From Halichondria panicea (lineage: Eukaryota > Porifera > Demospongiae > Suberitida > Halichondriidae), in the NCBI RefSeq assembly GCF_963675165.1, contig NC_087392.1:5269942-5333941 (forward strand): a stretch of DNA of 64,000 bases, written 5' to 3'. The position numbers and the translations under genes were made by a program. Under the pieces are notes generated by a model. The model ran no database searches. It was given only the letters and a program-made list of their open reading frames with translations, and had not been told where the DNA came from. Below, piece by piece: positions 35,836 to 63,056 of this stretch (position 1 is its first letter; every line of letters starts with the position of its first letter).

Positions 35836-38800
35836 ATGGTGTCTACAATGCTACTGCTGCTTTTAGTTGTGACAGTCTGCTGTGATGCTCACAGTGAACC
35901 CCAACACAACGGTGAGCATGCATGCATAGCAATTGTATATTTTGTGATACATATTCTGTTACACAGGTTCTAGATTGTTGGTGACATCAGATCAACCTCT
36001 TGTCTGGTCAGAAAGTAATGGCTACATTGTAGCCCCACAGGGAGCCACTGTTGAGCTAACATGCAGACCAGTTGGTAGACCCCTCCCTCCGCACACTACC
36101 CTGCAATGGTGGGAGGAGGCCCCGGTTATGAGTGGCCCCAATAGAGAGGTCATCCCTACACAAGGCTGTGGAGTTACGCTGAGACTGGCTAATATCACTG
36201 TATCTGACTATGGTCGTTATCGCTGCAAATGTGTGCAGAAAGAGCACAATTTTAATGAAGGGATACAGTTCAACCTCCAGTGGACACAGCAGTGCAGCCT
36301 TGGAGAGCAGTTAGTGACAGTACTGCCAGGTTATGGTGGGTCAACTGTCCCCTGCATGTAGGCAGTATAATTATATAGAATATATCTGTACATTACATAA
36401 TCTTGAGTGGGTGTCTTATCCACAAGGTTTTAATTGAATAGTGTACACAATGAGCTGACCACCTGCTGTGCTTACTACCTCACTCTCTCCCATTGTGCAG
36501 AGCCCACTCTGTGGGTGCCTGAAGTGAGTAGGAGACAATATCAGAATCGTCCTGGGGCAAATGCACGACTACAATGCCACTCTCAATGGAACAGTAGCAG
36601 TACCCACTGGACAGTAGTGACCAGTGATGACAGTGTCAGATTGTCTGCTAATGGTGGAGCAATACGTCCAGTACGCAATCCAAGAACAGACACCAAGTAC
36701 CTATGCCACAATGGAGCTGGAGATCACGTGTACAGCATCTATTATTTATCAGGTACTCATTCTAATACTGGCTGCATATTTCATACACTTCATGCACACA
36801 GGGCCTCCTCCGAAAGCAGAGATTGTGTTCCCACCATCAGACATGGATTATGTCGATATTCTGTACACAGACAATGAGTTAATAGAAAGTGAAGGGATCA
36901 TTCACTTGTGCTTGATACAACCCTACACTTCTAGTAGCAGTATCAAGTATAAGAGTGCCAACAACAGAACTGTCAGCTCCACGGCTACCACCACAGCCTC
37001 ACTGAGCCCGTCAGGAGCTCTCCTACTAGAGGCTAAACTATTGAGTGACGGACTGCTGTACTTTGTGAGGGTAATGGAAAACAAGAGAGACATGGACAAA
37101 GTTATACGAAGGACTGTAGAGGGTGGAGTGTTCACCTGTGCAGTTAACAAGAAAAACAAAGTCTCATTCAAGCTCAACCTAACAGCTGCTCAGCATTCAA
37201 GAAGTAGAGCCCTTTAATGATTTACCCACACTATTATAATTATATATATTGTTACGTAGGTACACCACCACCGCATGAGGACTCTTGCTACTCTACCAAC
37301 AACACAAGGCACAGACACAGAAACAGAGTGTCAGATCCAATAAGAGGGCCACGATTCAACTCCTCACGTCCTGTACGACCTCCAAGGCCGGAGAATAATA
37401 CTATTCCTCGAATCCCAAAACCTCTTAAAATTGGTTCCAAGTACAATACTTCCACTCCACGAGTCCCCAAACCCCCCAGAGGAACAACAATCCCGCCACC
37501 ACTGGTAGTCAATGCCAGTACAAGTGAGCCAGTGAGTGCAACAGATGTTGCTATTGTCCATCGAGGCTCCATCGTCACGTTACTGTCGATAGGAGGAGGT
37601 CTTGTCATGGCAATTGTGATTGCAGTTGTGATTGGACTGTGTGCTTTTAGATACATCCACAGAAAACAAATTCACAAAATGCACAAAATGTCCCCTATGA
37701 GTAATAAATCATCATTGCATTCTTCATTCTCAAATCCTCTCTTCAACATAATAGAAGCAGATGTGCCCAAAACTACAATTGTAAGTTACAAAATATTCGA
37801 CAATTTATTTTAAACTACATTTCACAGTTAGGGGAGTTACAATCTCAGGGGTTGGTGTACCCGTTCACTTTATTGAGAGTATGTGGAGAGTTGGGCTCTG
37901 GGGCATTTGGTGTCGTGATGCAAGCTGACCTTTTTGACCCCCTAACTCAAACTACCTCAACTGTGGCTATCAAGATGTTGAAAGGTTTGGCACTCGAGCA
38001 AAAGGTGAACTGGTTACTTACCATTTCTTCGCAGACTTAGCCACGGTTGAGGATGAACGAGATTTAATGATGGAACTGAAGACATTAGTACGCATTGGCA
38101 AGCACCCTAACGTTCTGAGCTTCTTGGGGGCTACTATCAATCAAGGTATGTCACTGTGTACAGACATACAGCACAGTATGACTGTAGTGTGTGTCTATAG
38201 GCAAACTATGTCTGATAGTCGAGTATTGTGAAGGAGGGTGTTTGCTGGAGCTACTGAGAGCTAAAAGACTTGACACAGAAGAACCACTCACCATTAGCAC
38301 TATGTTAGAAATGGCCTCTCAAATTGCAAATGGAATGGCTTATTTGAGCTCGAAAAAAGTACGTGCAACATATTATGAATATCTTGTTATTACAGTTCTG
38401 TGCTGTAGTGTCTGCACAGAGACCTAGCTGCTAGGAATGTGCTCATTACCGGACAGTGCACTCTCAAAGTGGGTGACTTTGGTCTGGCCAGGAAGCTCTA
38501 CCACTCAGTGTACAGGCCCACACCAGTGAGTCTGTATTGCACGTGTTATCAGTGTTTATACCCTCTTATAGAAACGGCTGCCTATCAAATGGATGGGCCC
38601 TGAGGGTATACTGGATGGTGTGTACACGTCTAAGAGTGATGTGTAAGTACCATCATACTTGTCAAACCATGTCTCCAATGTATTCACTATAGTTGGTCTT
38701 TTGGAGTACTTCTCTGGGAAATCTTCACATTAGGTAAGCAGTTGCCATCTCATGCAGTGTGCACAGACAGGTATACCGTATTACTAGAATGTTTTGCGAG

Positions 38801-39630
38801 TATCAAACATATGCAAATTTTGCGAGAGTTGATCAATTCGCAAAAATAAAATGACAAAACCTACTGGTAATTACACACAATCCTTGCCAGAACGCAATAG
38901 TTAGATCGCAAAGGGTCTGATTCGCATTCACCATCTAGTATATACACCACTTTCCACAGGACGAACCCCGTATCCTGGTATACCAACACACAGTGTCATC
39001 AGGGCCATACAGACTGGCTACAGAATGCTCCAGCCTAGCGCTTGTCCTGATCAAGTGTGAGTTACCACTGTACTAGTGGATTACAATATCATTGTTGTTC
39101 CAACACATGCATACATATAGGTACAATGTAATGCTCTGTTGCTGGCAAATTGATCCTTTGCTGAGGCCTGATTTTGTGGAGTTGAAGACAGTGTTTGACT
39201 CAATGTTCAGTGAGCACACAGGCCAGGTAATATGTACAGCAAGATGTTAACTGTGGATGCATTGACACGAGTATACCTATATATGCAGTGCTACTACAAC
39301 CTCCAAGAGTGTGACTGCAGCTCGGAGAGTGATTACAGTCTACAAGAAGTTGATGTGGACTATGTCAATGTTTTGCCAAGGGGCTGGTTCTCCAGTGGAG
39401 ACTCTGTTGGGGTGTTTATGCAAGGTCACCTGGAGGAGAATAGGCTGGGTGCGAGACTAGAGGAGGGGAGCCTGTGCTCAGAGTTCATGCAAGGTCACCT
39501 GGAAGAGGAGGGGAGCCTGTGCTCTGAGTGTGAATGTAACGAACCCAGTGATCTGATCAGTGTCAACAGTCAAGCTAGTTTGTGTACCGAATGTGAACTA
39601 CAGGAGCTGCAATTATATACAATGTCATGA
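35836..39630 (+). CDS. Receptor tyrosine kinase with Ig-like ectodomain
   Basis: Exons: 35836-35911, 35967-36335, 36501-36752, 36802-37203, 37260-37780, 37828-37984, 38035-38145, 38201-38358, 38409-38525, 38572-38642, 38693-38733, 38960-39056, 39121-39226, 39289-39630, giving 939 residues. Order: signal peptide ([16 protein letters not shown]), an Ig-like domain (VELTCRPV, then DYGRYRCKC), two weaker Ig-like segments ([20 protein letters not shown]), a Pro/Arg-rich stalk, one membrane helix at about 475-497, then a kinase with GSGAFG (563-568), VAIK (Lys589), HRDLAARN (Asp687), DFGLAR (Asp705) and [13 protein letters not shown]. The HRDLAARN loop is typical of receptor tyrosine kinases and all catalytic residues are present. 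The usual WMAPE reads WMGPEG. The tail holds two YxN sites (YYNL, YVNV), a known Grb2 SH2 pattern, and a duplicated MQGHLEE...GSLCSE segment. The subfamily is unclear (FGFR/VEGFR-like). The ligand is unknown. AATAAA lies at 39816. Confidence 0.92.
38774..38945. mobile_element. MITE family C copy 1, partly degraded
   Basis: Starts TACCGTATTACTAGAATGTT in an RTK intron and shares its interior (CAGAACGCAATAGTTAGATC) with copies at 49474-49684 and, inverted, 52582-52755. Confidence 0.75.
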
Positions 39631-39826
39631 TTCTTTGCACTATACTTATTATGTATATTCTATTCACATTTTTTTTTAATGATTTACAAGACAAACTAAT
39701 TGATGATAAGCATGCAAATTAGAGCATAGATAGAGTAGTAAGGAAACGGGATTACGTGGAACAATGACTCTTATATGTTGCCTCTTGAAACCATTTGCGT
39801 TTCGCTTTAGAGTGCAATAAAAAGTG

Positions 39827-39975
39827 GAGGGCTCATTTTGTAGCGGCTCTATTGAATGATGTGAACAATTGCTTTCAGCCTGTTATCGATGAAAGCATGA
39901 TTTATAGCCTTGGTGATTTTCCAAAGTGAGCCTGTTTTGTGATAGCTAACTTTGATTGCCCTGTAACTCTAGTTG
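39827..39975. repeat. Dispersed repeat E, copy 1
   Basis: About 150 bp ending CCTGTAACTCTAGTTGGGA. The same block recurs at 47399-47553, and a shorter related copy at 52165-52315, both in LRBA/NBEA introns. The satellite array starts at its 3' end. Confidence 0.75.
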
Positions 39976-39977
39976 GG

Positions 39978-42145
39978 ACGGCCTTCCCCATGCCATGCAC
40001 TATATCTCGATCACAACCTCCCCCTCTCCCCTATTCCCCATGCCATGCACTATATCTCACAACCTCCCCTCTCCCCTATTCCCCATGCCATGCACTATAT
40101 ATCTCACAACCTCCCCTCTCCCCTATTCCCCGTGCCATGCACTATATCTCACAACCTCCCCTCTCCCCTATTCCCCATGCCATGCACTATATATCTCACA
40201 ACCTCCCCTCTCCCCTATTCCCCGTGCCATGCACTATATCTCACAACCTCCCCTCTCCCCTATTCCCCATGCCATGCACTATATATCTCACAACCTCCCC
40301 TCTCCCCTATTCCCCGTGCCATGCACTATATCTCACAACCTCCCCTCTCCCCTATTCCCCGTGCCATGCACTATATCTCACAACCTCCCCTCTCCCCTAT
40401 TCCCATGCCATGCACTATATCTCACAACCCCTAGCCCTCCCCTCTCCCCTATTCCCCGTGCCATGCACTATATCTCACAACCTCCCCTCTCCCCTATTCC
40501 CCGTGCCATGCACTATATCTCGATCACAACCTCCCCCTCTCCCCTATTCCCCGTGCCATGCACTATATCTCGATCACAACCTCCCCCTCTCCCCTATTCC
40601 CGTGCCATGCACTATATCTCACAACCTCCCCTCTCCCCTATTCCCCGTGCCATGCACTATATCTCACAACCTCCCCTCTCCCCTATTCCCCGTGCCATGC
40701 ACTATATCTCGATCACAACCTCCCCCTCTCCCCTATTCCCCGTGCCATGCACTATATCTCACAACCTCCCCTCTCCCCTATTCCCCGTGCCATGCATGCA
40801 CTATATCTCACAACCTCCCCTCTCCCCTATTCCCCGTGCCATGCACTATATCTCACAACCTCCCCTCTCCCCTATTCCCCGTGCCATGCACTATATCTCA
40901 CAACCTCCCCCTCTCCCCTATTCCCCGTGCCATCCATGCATGCACTATATCTCACAACCTCCCCTCTCCCCTATTCCCCGTGCCATGCACTATATCTCAC
41001 AACCTCCCCTCTCCCCTATTCCCATGCCATGCACTATATCTCACAACCTCCCCTCTCCCCTATTCCCCGTGCCATGCACTATATCTCACAACCTCCCCTC
41101 TCCCCTATTCCCCGTGCCATGCACTATATCTCACAACCTCCCCTCTCCCCTATTCCCCGTGCCATGCACTATATCTCACAACCTCCCCTCTCCCCTATTC
41201 CCCGTGCCATGCACTATATCTCACAACCTCCCTGTAGTATCCACCGGAACTATCTAGAAGTAGCTGTAATGTATCTGTAATGATCTAGAACAATCTAGCT
41301 AGAATTGGAACTGTACTTTGTACTTAGTGGAAAGTTCTAGAAGTTACTTTAGCTTTGTATATATAAGAAGGTTCTGTACTGTGCTCGGTGTGTTCTATTC
41401 TACCCCAAGAATATTTATCTATGTCAAAGTGAAGACAATAATTAATAGATACAACACTCCCCTCTCCCCTATTCCCCGTGCCATGCACTATATCTCACAA
41501 CCTCCCCTCTCCCCTATTCCCTGTGCCATGCACTATATCTCACAACCTCCCCTCTCCCCTATTCCCCGTGCCATGCACTATATCTCACAACCTCCCTTCT
41601 CCCCTATTCCCCATGCATGCACTATATCTCACAACCTCCCCTCTCCCCTATTCCCCGTGCCATGCACTATATCTCACAACCTCCCCTCTCCCCTATTCCC
41701 CGTGCCATGCACTATATCTCACAACCTCCCCCTCTCCCCTATTCCCCGTGCCATGCACTATATCTCACAACCTCCCCTCTCCCCTATTCCCCGTGCCATG
41801 CACTATATCTCACAACCTCCCCTCTCCCCTATTCCCCGTGCCATGCACTATATCTCACAACCTCCCCCTCTCCCCTATTCCCCGTGCCATGCACTATATC
41901 TCACAACCTCCCCTCTCCCCTATTCCCCGTGCCATGCACTATATCTCACAACCTCCCCTCTCCCCTATTCCCCGTGCCATGCACTATATCTCACAACCTC
42001 CCCTCTCCCCTATTCCCCGTGCCATGCACTATATCTCACAACCTCCCCCTCTCCCCTATTCCCCGTGCCATGCACTATATCTCACAACCTCCCCCTCTCC
42101 CCTATTCCCCGTGCCATCCATGCATGCACTATATCTCACAATCAC
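39978..42145. repeat. 45-bp satellite array, about 40 units
   Basis: Units of about 45 bp (CCATGCACTATATCTCACAA, then CCTCCCCTCTCCCCTATTCC and a few bases) run in direct orientation. Rare variants carry a GATC insertion or a 3-base CTATAT expansion. The array is split by a solo LTR at 41233-41456. Long ORFs in three frames are artefacts of the repeat. Confidence 0.97.
41233..41456 (+). mobile_element. Solo LTR inserted in the satellite
   Basis: The 224 bp start TGTAGTATCC and end ATACAACA (TGT...ACA termini), flanked on both sides by CTCCC (41228-41232 and 41457-41461), a 5-bp target duplication. It contains TATATAAG about 65-70 bp before a possible transcription start region. No internal retroelement genes are present, as expected for a solo LTR. 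Confidence 0.85.
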
Positions 42146-42826
42146 CTTTCTTGACCACTTTCCCCAGTCAGTGACTACTATATAATTGATGAGTTCAAGA
42201 AGCCTCAGTCACTCACTATATCATGCAGTAACCTTAGCTTATAGTTTATTGTTGTCTATTATAATTCACAGTCACTGCTGTAGTGTTTTAACTCATAATT
42301 TTGCAGTGCCCTCGGAGACAGCAAACTTAGAGACAATTCGTGAGTAGCTAGTACAGTGGGGATAGGACAGGTCTACTAGAGGTATGTATACACGCAGTGG
42401 AGATAGGACAGGTCTATATACTATATATAATTATAGAGGTAGTCTATGTGAACAATTCCATTTTCACTTTTCAACTCCTAACTCTTCTCTCATGCACAGA
42501 TTGAGTTGGCTATTGAGAACGAGGAGGCGGTAGGGCTAAACTGAAGTTGATGAAAGTGCTACAACTGAAAGAAGAGTTGTACCTTACCTTGCAGATGATA
42601 CATATTTTAATAGTGTTGTGTTTTTCCCATGTGCATCTTATTATTCTATTGAGGCAAATGAAGTATTTTATTGATATGTTTTTATTATACGACCTAAATC
42701 TAAATACTAGGCAACAAAGTGGTAAAAATCACTAACTATAAAAAAGCAAACAATGATTTAGTTGACAGTCACACAACTCACTACCATGCAATAGTTGTAC
42801 TTACAAACATAAATTACAGTTTCAGT
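42146..42826. other. Intergenic stretch with two orphan exon-like segments
   Basis: Two short stretches have acceptor-like starts: 42306 onward (reads PSETANLETIRE then stop) and 42501 onward (reads IELAIENEEAVGLN then stop). They do not join each other in frame. They could be alternative 3' exons of the kinase gene or chance. Nothing else was recognised here. Confidence 0.3.
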
Positions 42827-45800
42827 TCACATGTTTGCAGCACTATTACGCTTGCTCCAGCAAGTATTAGCAGAGCACAAACAAAAGACCCAAAACATCG
42901 GTAGCAGAATCCAAGACAAACTCATAACAGCCAGCTGAGCTACTTCAGCGGAGGAGCCAAGCCCAGCAGGCTTGTTGATATTCTGAACCACAAACAACAC
43001 ACAAAACACCGTGTTTGTAATCAGAGTAGCAACAAACATAAGGGTTAGGAGTGACACCTGTGGGCAACACCTGACAGGTCTTAAAGTTGAGAAAGTGGGT
43101 ACAGAAGCAGATGATGGATATACAGAGAGTTATCACACCCAGAAATATCGCACTGATTGCTGCACCAGTTGATAGAGAGTCTGAGGCACCTGACTGCAAA
43201 CCACCGACAGTAGCTGCAAATGTTACTTTATATAACACTATAATAACACTATAGGAGATAGGAGGTAGATATATACAGTAGAACCTCGATTATCTGGACA
43301 CCTTGGTTCCAGAGGCAGGCCGGATAACTGAACCATACCTTGATCCACCCACTTAATTGATGAACATGCAGCAGTAGTGCCACATGTGCAGAAGATAAGG
43401 AGGCCTGTCTCCGTATTAACAGCTACATGCGCATGCGCATTTAAGGGACACGCAAAAGAAAATTATCAAGCCAGATAATCAAAGTTCCGGATAATGGAGG
43501 GCCAGATAATTGAGGTTCTACTGTACATTGTGGCCCACTAGTAAATAAATTCATAGGAGATAACAATCACAATGATATTGTACATGTCACCCCACTTGAA
43601 ATACCGTAGTGCCGTTTGTTCATCGCTCTTTTAATTACATGTGGCAATCAGTCATTGCGCATGCGCAAACATTGTTACTTCTAGCGCCACCATAATTTAG
43701 GTACCAGCTGGAAACGCAATTGCTTGTGTTCTAAAAGATGCGCCATGCACTCAGAAGTGGAATCAATATTTTTTGGGGCTGTAATTACATTAAATACCGT
43801 AGGTTATTCGTATTTTTCGCGTTATGCATATGGGGCGTGGTCAACACCCACGCGAATCTTTGTCAGCCATGTTGAGTGGTAAAAGAATGTTTCTTACACA
43901 GAAGTGATAGTGCACAATTGATCGAGGCGTTTATGCAAAATGAAGAATTGCTGTGCAGTAATAATGCTAGATGCTAAAGATACAAGCTACATACCTGTTC
44001 AGCTGGATTTCTACTTCCATGATATGCGTGCTAGAAAGCTTAATTCGTGCTCCTAGAGTTGATGCATGTTCATCTGTTAGCATCACGTAGCTAAGACGGC
44101 CTTTGTTAATGTTCTTACAAAATCTTTCTGCTTTTGTTTTTTGGTTCCTATAACGCCCAGATACAATCAATACCAGGCCTAGTTGGCGACTTAGCCAGTG
44201 GCGGATCCGGACAGGTTCCATGGGTTCCATGGAACCCCCTTTCACACAAAAACACACTGGAGATCAACTTACCAAGCTAGCTAGCAACTCAGCTTGAATG
44301 ATCGTGATCTGTAGTTACTAGGCTGATTTCATAAATTGATATGTGGACAGGGCTCTCTAATGCGCATGCTCATTGCTTAGGACCGTTTTTTTTCTTTTTT
44401 TTTAATAACTATTTTGGAACCTCCCTCTCAACATTCCTGGATCCGCCACTGTTAGCGCTATTTTAAAGACAATTAACTCGGCTGGGAACGAGGCTAAAGA
44501 ATTTTATGCTGCTGGAGAACTTCTATACCGTATTTACTTGATTAAACGTCCGGGCGTTTATTTCAGATCGAAGTCTTTAGAGGGGGCGTTTAATCCAGGA
44601 GGGCGTTTATTGTTATGTCTCCTCCAAAACTCTTGCACAGCAGCAGTTATTGTGCTCTTCTTGGGCTGCTATCTCAGCTTAAATCTATTTCTTAGCTTAA
44701 ATTTAAGTCATGTATCTCTCTCTCTGCCATCGATGCATCGTAAAAAAGTATTTTTATTCTATGCTGCCACGCTTGCAACCTGGTTCCACGTGCTATTTCA
44801 GCTCCACCCACAGTGCCACGCCCCATACATGGGCGATTATTCAAGATGGATGTTTATGACAAAGACAGAGCTTTTACCCTGGGCGTTTAAACGAGATGGG
44901 CGTTTATTCAAGGAGGGCGTTTAATCAAGTAAATACGGTATATATATATGCTCTTCAACAAAGTGATCCAAGAGATTATAGGTACTGTATAGGCTCCTAA
45001 TTCTTCTGCTGAGTTCACTCTCTTCTTCTTCATCGATTCTTTGAGGATCGATCTCTACAACAGTATAGTCTGTAGCCTGCATCTTTCTTAGTATCTAGCA
45101 CTGCAGCTTACTGCACAGCTACTCTTAATTTATTTTCATTAACACGTTGATCAAATGTGTACATGTATGTTTTTCTATCCACTTCTGTGACGGTGGATAG
45201 CAACAGTTGTTAACATTGAAACCATGCCCCGTGCATAACCTCTATACACTATGTGTTTTCTCTGCTGTGTGGTTTCTATTATAGTAGGTATAACTATTTT
45301 TATAGGAAGATAATTGGACAATGATGACCTGACCACAAAATGTAAGGTCAAACTTACCTATAGGGATGATTATCGCAAGGCCCATCAAGAAAATGAAGCA
45401 ACTGCACAAAAGACCTGCGATAATTTATTAATTTTATTAAGTCATGCAGTCAACAAATACTACTTACAGCTGCATTTGTAGACTCGTTTATCAGATGCAT
45501 TATCCTCGAATCCAACTTGAAGCCGATTAAATAAGTATCTTAAATCGTCCTGGATTCGAGGCTTGGCTCCCATTTACGTTATACTGCAAGGCTATATTGC
45601 GTGGAGGTGGAGTGTAACTTGGAGGACCCTGTGCAGCAAGATCAAAATGAAACTGAAACGTAACCATACATACATACCGACATACAAACCATACTATAGT
45701 CAGTACTAGACTAATAGCAGAGTATTTAACTTGCAAGTTCTATAAATTACCACTTGTCCAACTTGTACTTGCTCTCTAACGCAAAAGGCAAGTCCACCTC

Positions 45801-45939
45801 CCTTCACAGGAACCTGTGCAAACGTAGTCTTCTTCTGGGCCACCATACCAGTCTTATCGTCGTACACACGCTGTGTGTGCTCTCCCATCACCGCATCGCC
45901 GTGCTTCACAACTTTAACGTGGTTTGAAGTCAGCGCCAT
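42827..45939 (-). CDS. Small multi-pass membrane protein, unknown family
   Basis: Exons on the minus strand: 45939-45751, 45652-45578, 45549-45468, 45414-45358, 43213-43071, 43057-42827, giving about 258 residues if all join. The N-terminal 120 or so residues are soluble, with a Pro/Tyr motif (GPPSYTPPPR). Four hydrophobic segments follow: FIFLMGLAIIIPI; ISAIFLGVITLCISIICF; LLTLMFVATLITNTVFCVLF; LSWILLPMFWVFCLC. The order suggests a four-pass topology with both ends inside the cell, but I do not recognise the family. Two joins are odd: the intron between exons 2 and 3 is 28 nt, and segments 3 and 4 sit in a frame reached only by skipping 13 nt (43058-43070), which begin GT and end AG. An alternative donor inside the second helix or a frameshift allele is possible. 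It starts divergently from the LRBA/NBEA gene. Confidence 0.65.
43276..43523. mobile_element. pogo/Tigger-like MITE, TA target duplication
   Basis: The 248-bp element starts CAGTAGAACCTCGATTATCT and ends with the mirrored GATAATTGAGGTTCTACTG, flanked by TA on each side. This end type is known from pogo/Tigger DNA transposons of the Tc1/mariner superfamily. Confidence 0.85.
44196..44451. mobile_element. MITE with CAGTGGCGGATCC ends
   Basis: The 256-bp element starts CAGTGGCGGATCC and ends GGATCCGCCACTG, flanked by TTAGC on each side. Such ends occur in hAT-like elements of many animals. The superfamily is inferred, and the visible duplication (5 bp) is shorter than the 8 bp expected for hAT. 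Confidence 0.75.
44526..44940. mobile_element. 415-bp inverted-repeat element
   Basis: Starts TACCGTATTTACTTGATTAA and ends with the exact mirror. Inner GGGCGTTTAT/TTAATC motifs recur several times near both ends. A 128-codon ORF inside has no recognisable domain. Confidence 0.85.
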
Positions 45940-46655
45940 CTCTTTAGCTACCGGTCTCTGGCTAGGCTACCGCGTACCTTACCTATACCGGTGCCAGTAG
46001 TTGAAGTTGCACATAATACGAGTTGCGTTTAGCCTCGAATATAACTCAAATACAGCGGCTTGTACTCGAGTTTATGGCTGACCTATTATTTCAGAGGAGG
46101 GTGGACAGGGTCAAAAGGTCACTAATGAATCATCACGTGAGCTTATGTTTTGTGCAGTAAATTTGCAAGTTGACTGCACATCGCGCCCTGATTTTTTTGA
46201 TAAAGTAGCCCCTTCATGTTACTGCTGCTGCAAGTTAGTTAACTTTTAGCTACTGCGCCCCTCCAGAGAAATCGTGCAGTCCCTAAAAGGGGTGACCTCT
46301 CACAAAGGTCGTAGTTCTGTCATGTCAAACTGACCTCTGACCTTTATAAAGTAGGAGCTACCGTGCTGTAGAGTGAATGTATAGCTCAGCTATATCATCA
46401 TCTAAGTATACTTTTGTTTCCAGAATGAAAAGGTGGCCTGCTGGCTAGAAAAGAGCTTGTTAAAGTAGGTTCAAGGTTCAAGTTATTTTAATAAAGACTA
46501 CGTCATTATTAACTTTTTGGCTTCGTGTCCAACCTCCTCTGTTGGTATTTGATTGTAGATATTAAACGATCACTACCAACTATCAATACTGGAGAGAAAC
46601 ACCGAGTCGACTAGACTGGATGTGGATCTACTAGCGTTCTCGCAATCGTCCAGAG
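45940..46655. promoter_or_regulatory. Divergent region between membrane-protein gene and LRBA/NBEA gene
   Basis: These 716 bp separate two head-to-head start codons. Most of the region (46092-46541) is a transposon-like element, leaving about 150 bp beside the membrane-protein gene and 114 bp beside the LRBA/NBEA start. A 5' non-coding exon ending before 46656 is possible but not defined. Confidence 0.55.
46092..46541. mobile_element. MITE family A copy 4, long form
   Basis: The 450 bp are bounded by CAGAGGAGGGTGGAC and the mirror-like GTCCAACCTCCTCTG. The interior is unlike the short copies. The flanks are only weakly similar, so the insertion is old or the pairing of ends is fortuitous. 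Confidence 0.65.
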
Positions 46656-62812
<16,157 letters not shown>

Positions 62813-63056
62813 TCCTCACAGGTCACAGGTCAAACTAACACTTTATTTAGCAGAACCATTAGAATAGCTTTTTTATGGATTTAATTTTCTTAGATTTCAC
62901 TCGCTCAGTGCACTACCCAAATTCTCATTTTGTATTGTGTTCACGTTTTCTCAGTGTCTTTATAACAAAACTAAAACAAGTGTCAAACAAGTTTTGTTCG
63001 TACAATAACATAACAGTTATAAGCGTGTCCTCTGTAGCTATATATGGTAACAGTTG
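62813..63056. other. Convergent 3' gap, LRBA/NBEA and STXBP4-like
   Basis: These 244 bp separate the stop codons of two converging genes. Both 3' UTRs must lie here or overlap. No clear motif was seen. Confidence 0.7.

Noticed and set aside
39939..42185. Open frames of 150-430 codons rich in Pro/Ser/His over the satellite
   Set aside because: They follow the 45-bp repeat in three frames, lack any domain, and have the same sequence in each frame shifted; not genes.
44538..44924. 128-codon ORF inside the 415-bp inverted-repeat element
   Set aside because: No transposase motif, and the element is too short to be autonomous; the frame is shaped by the repeated GGGCGTTTA motif.
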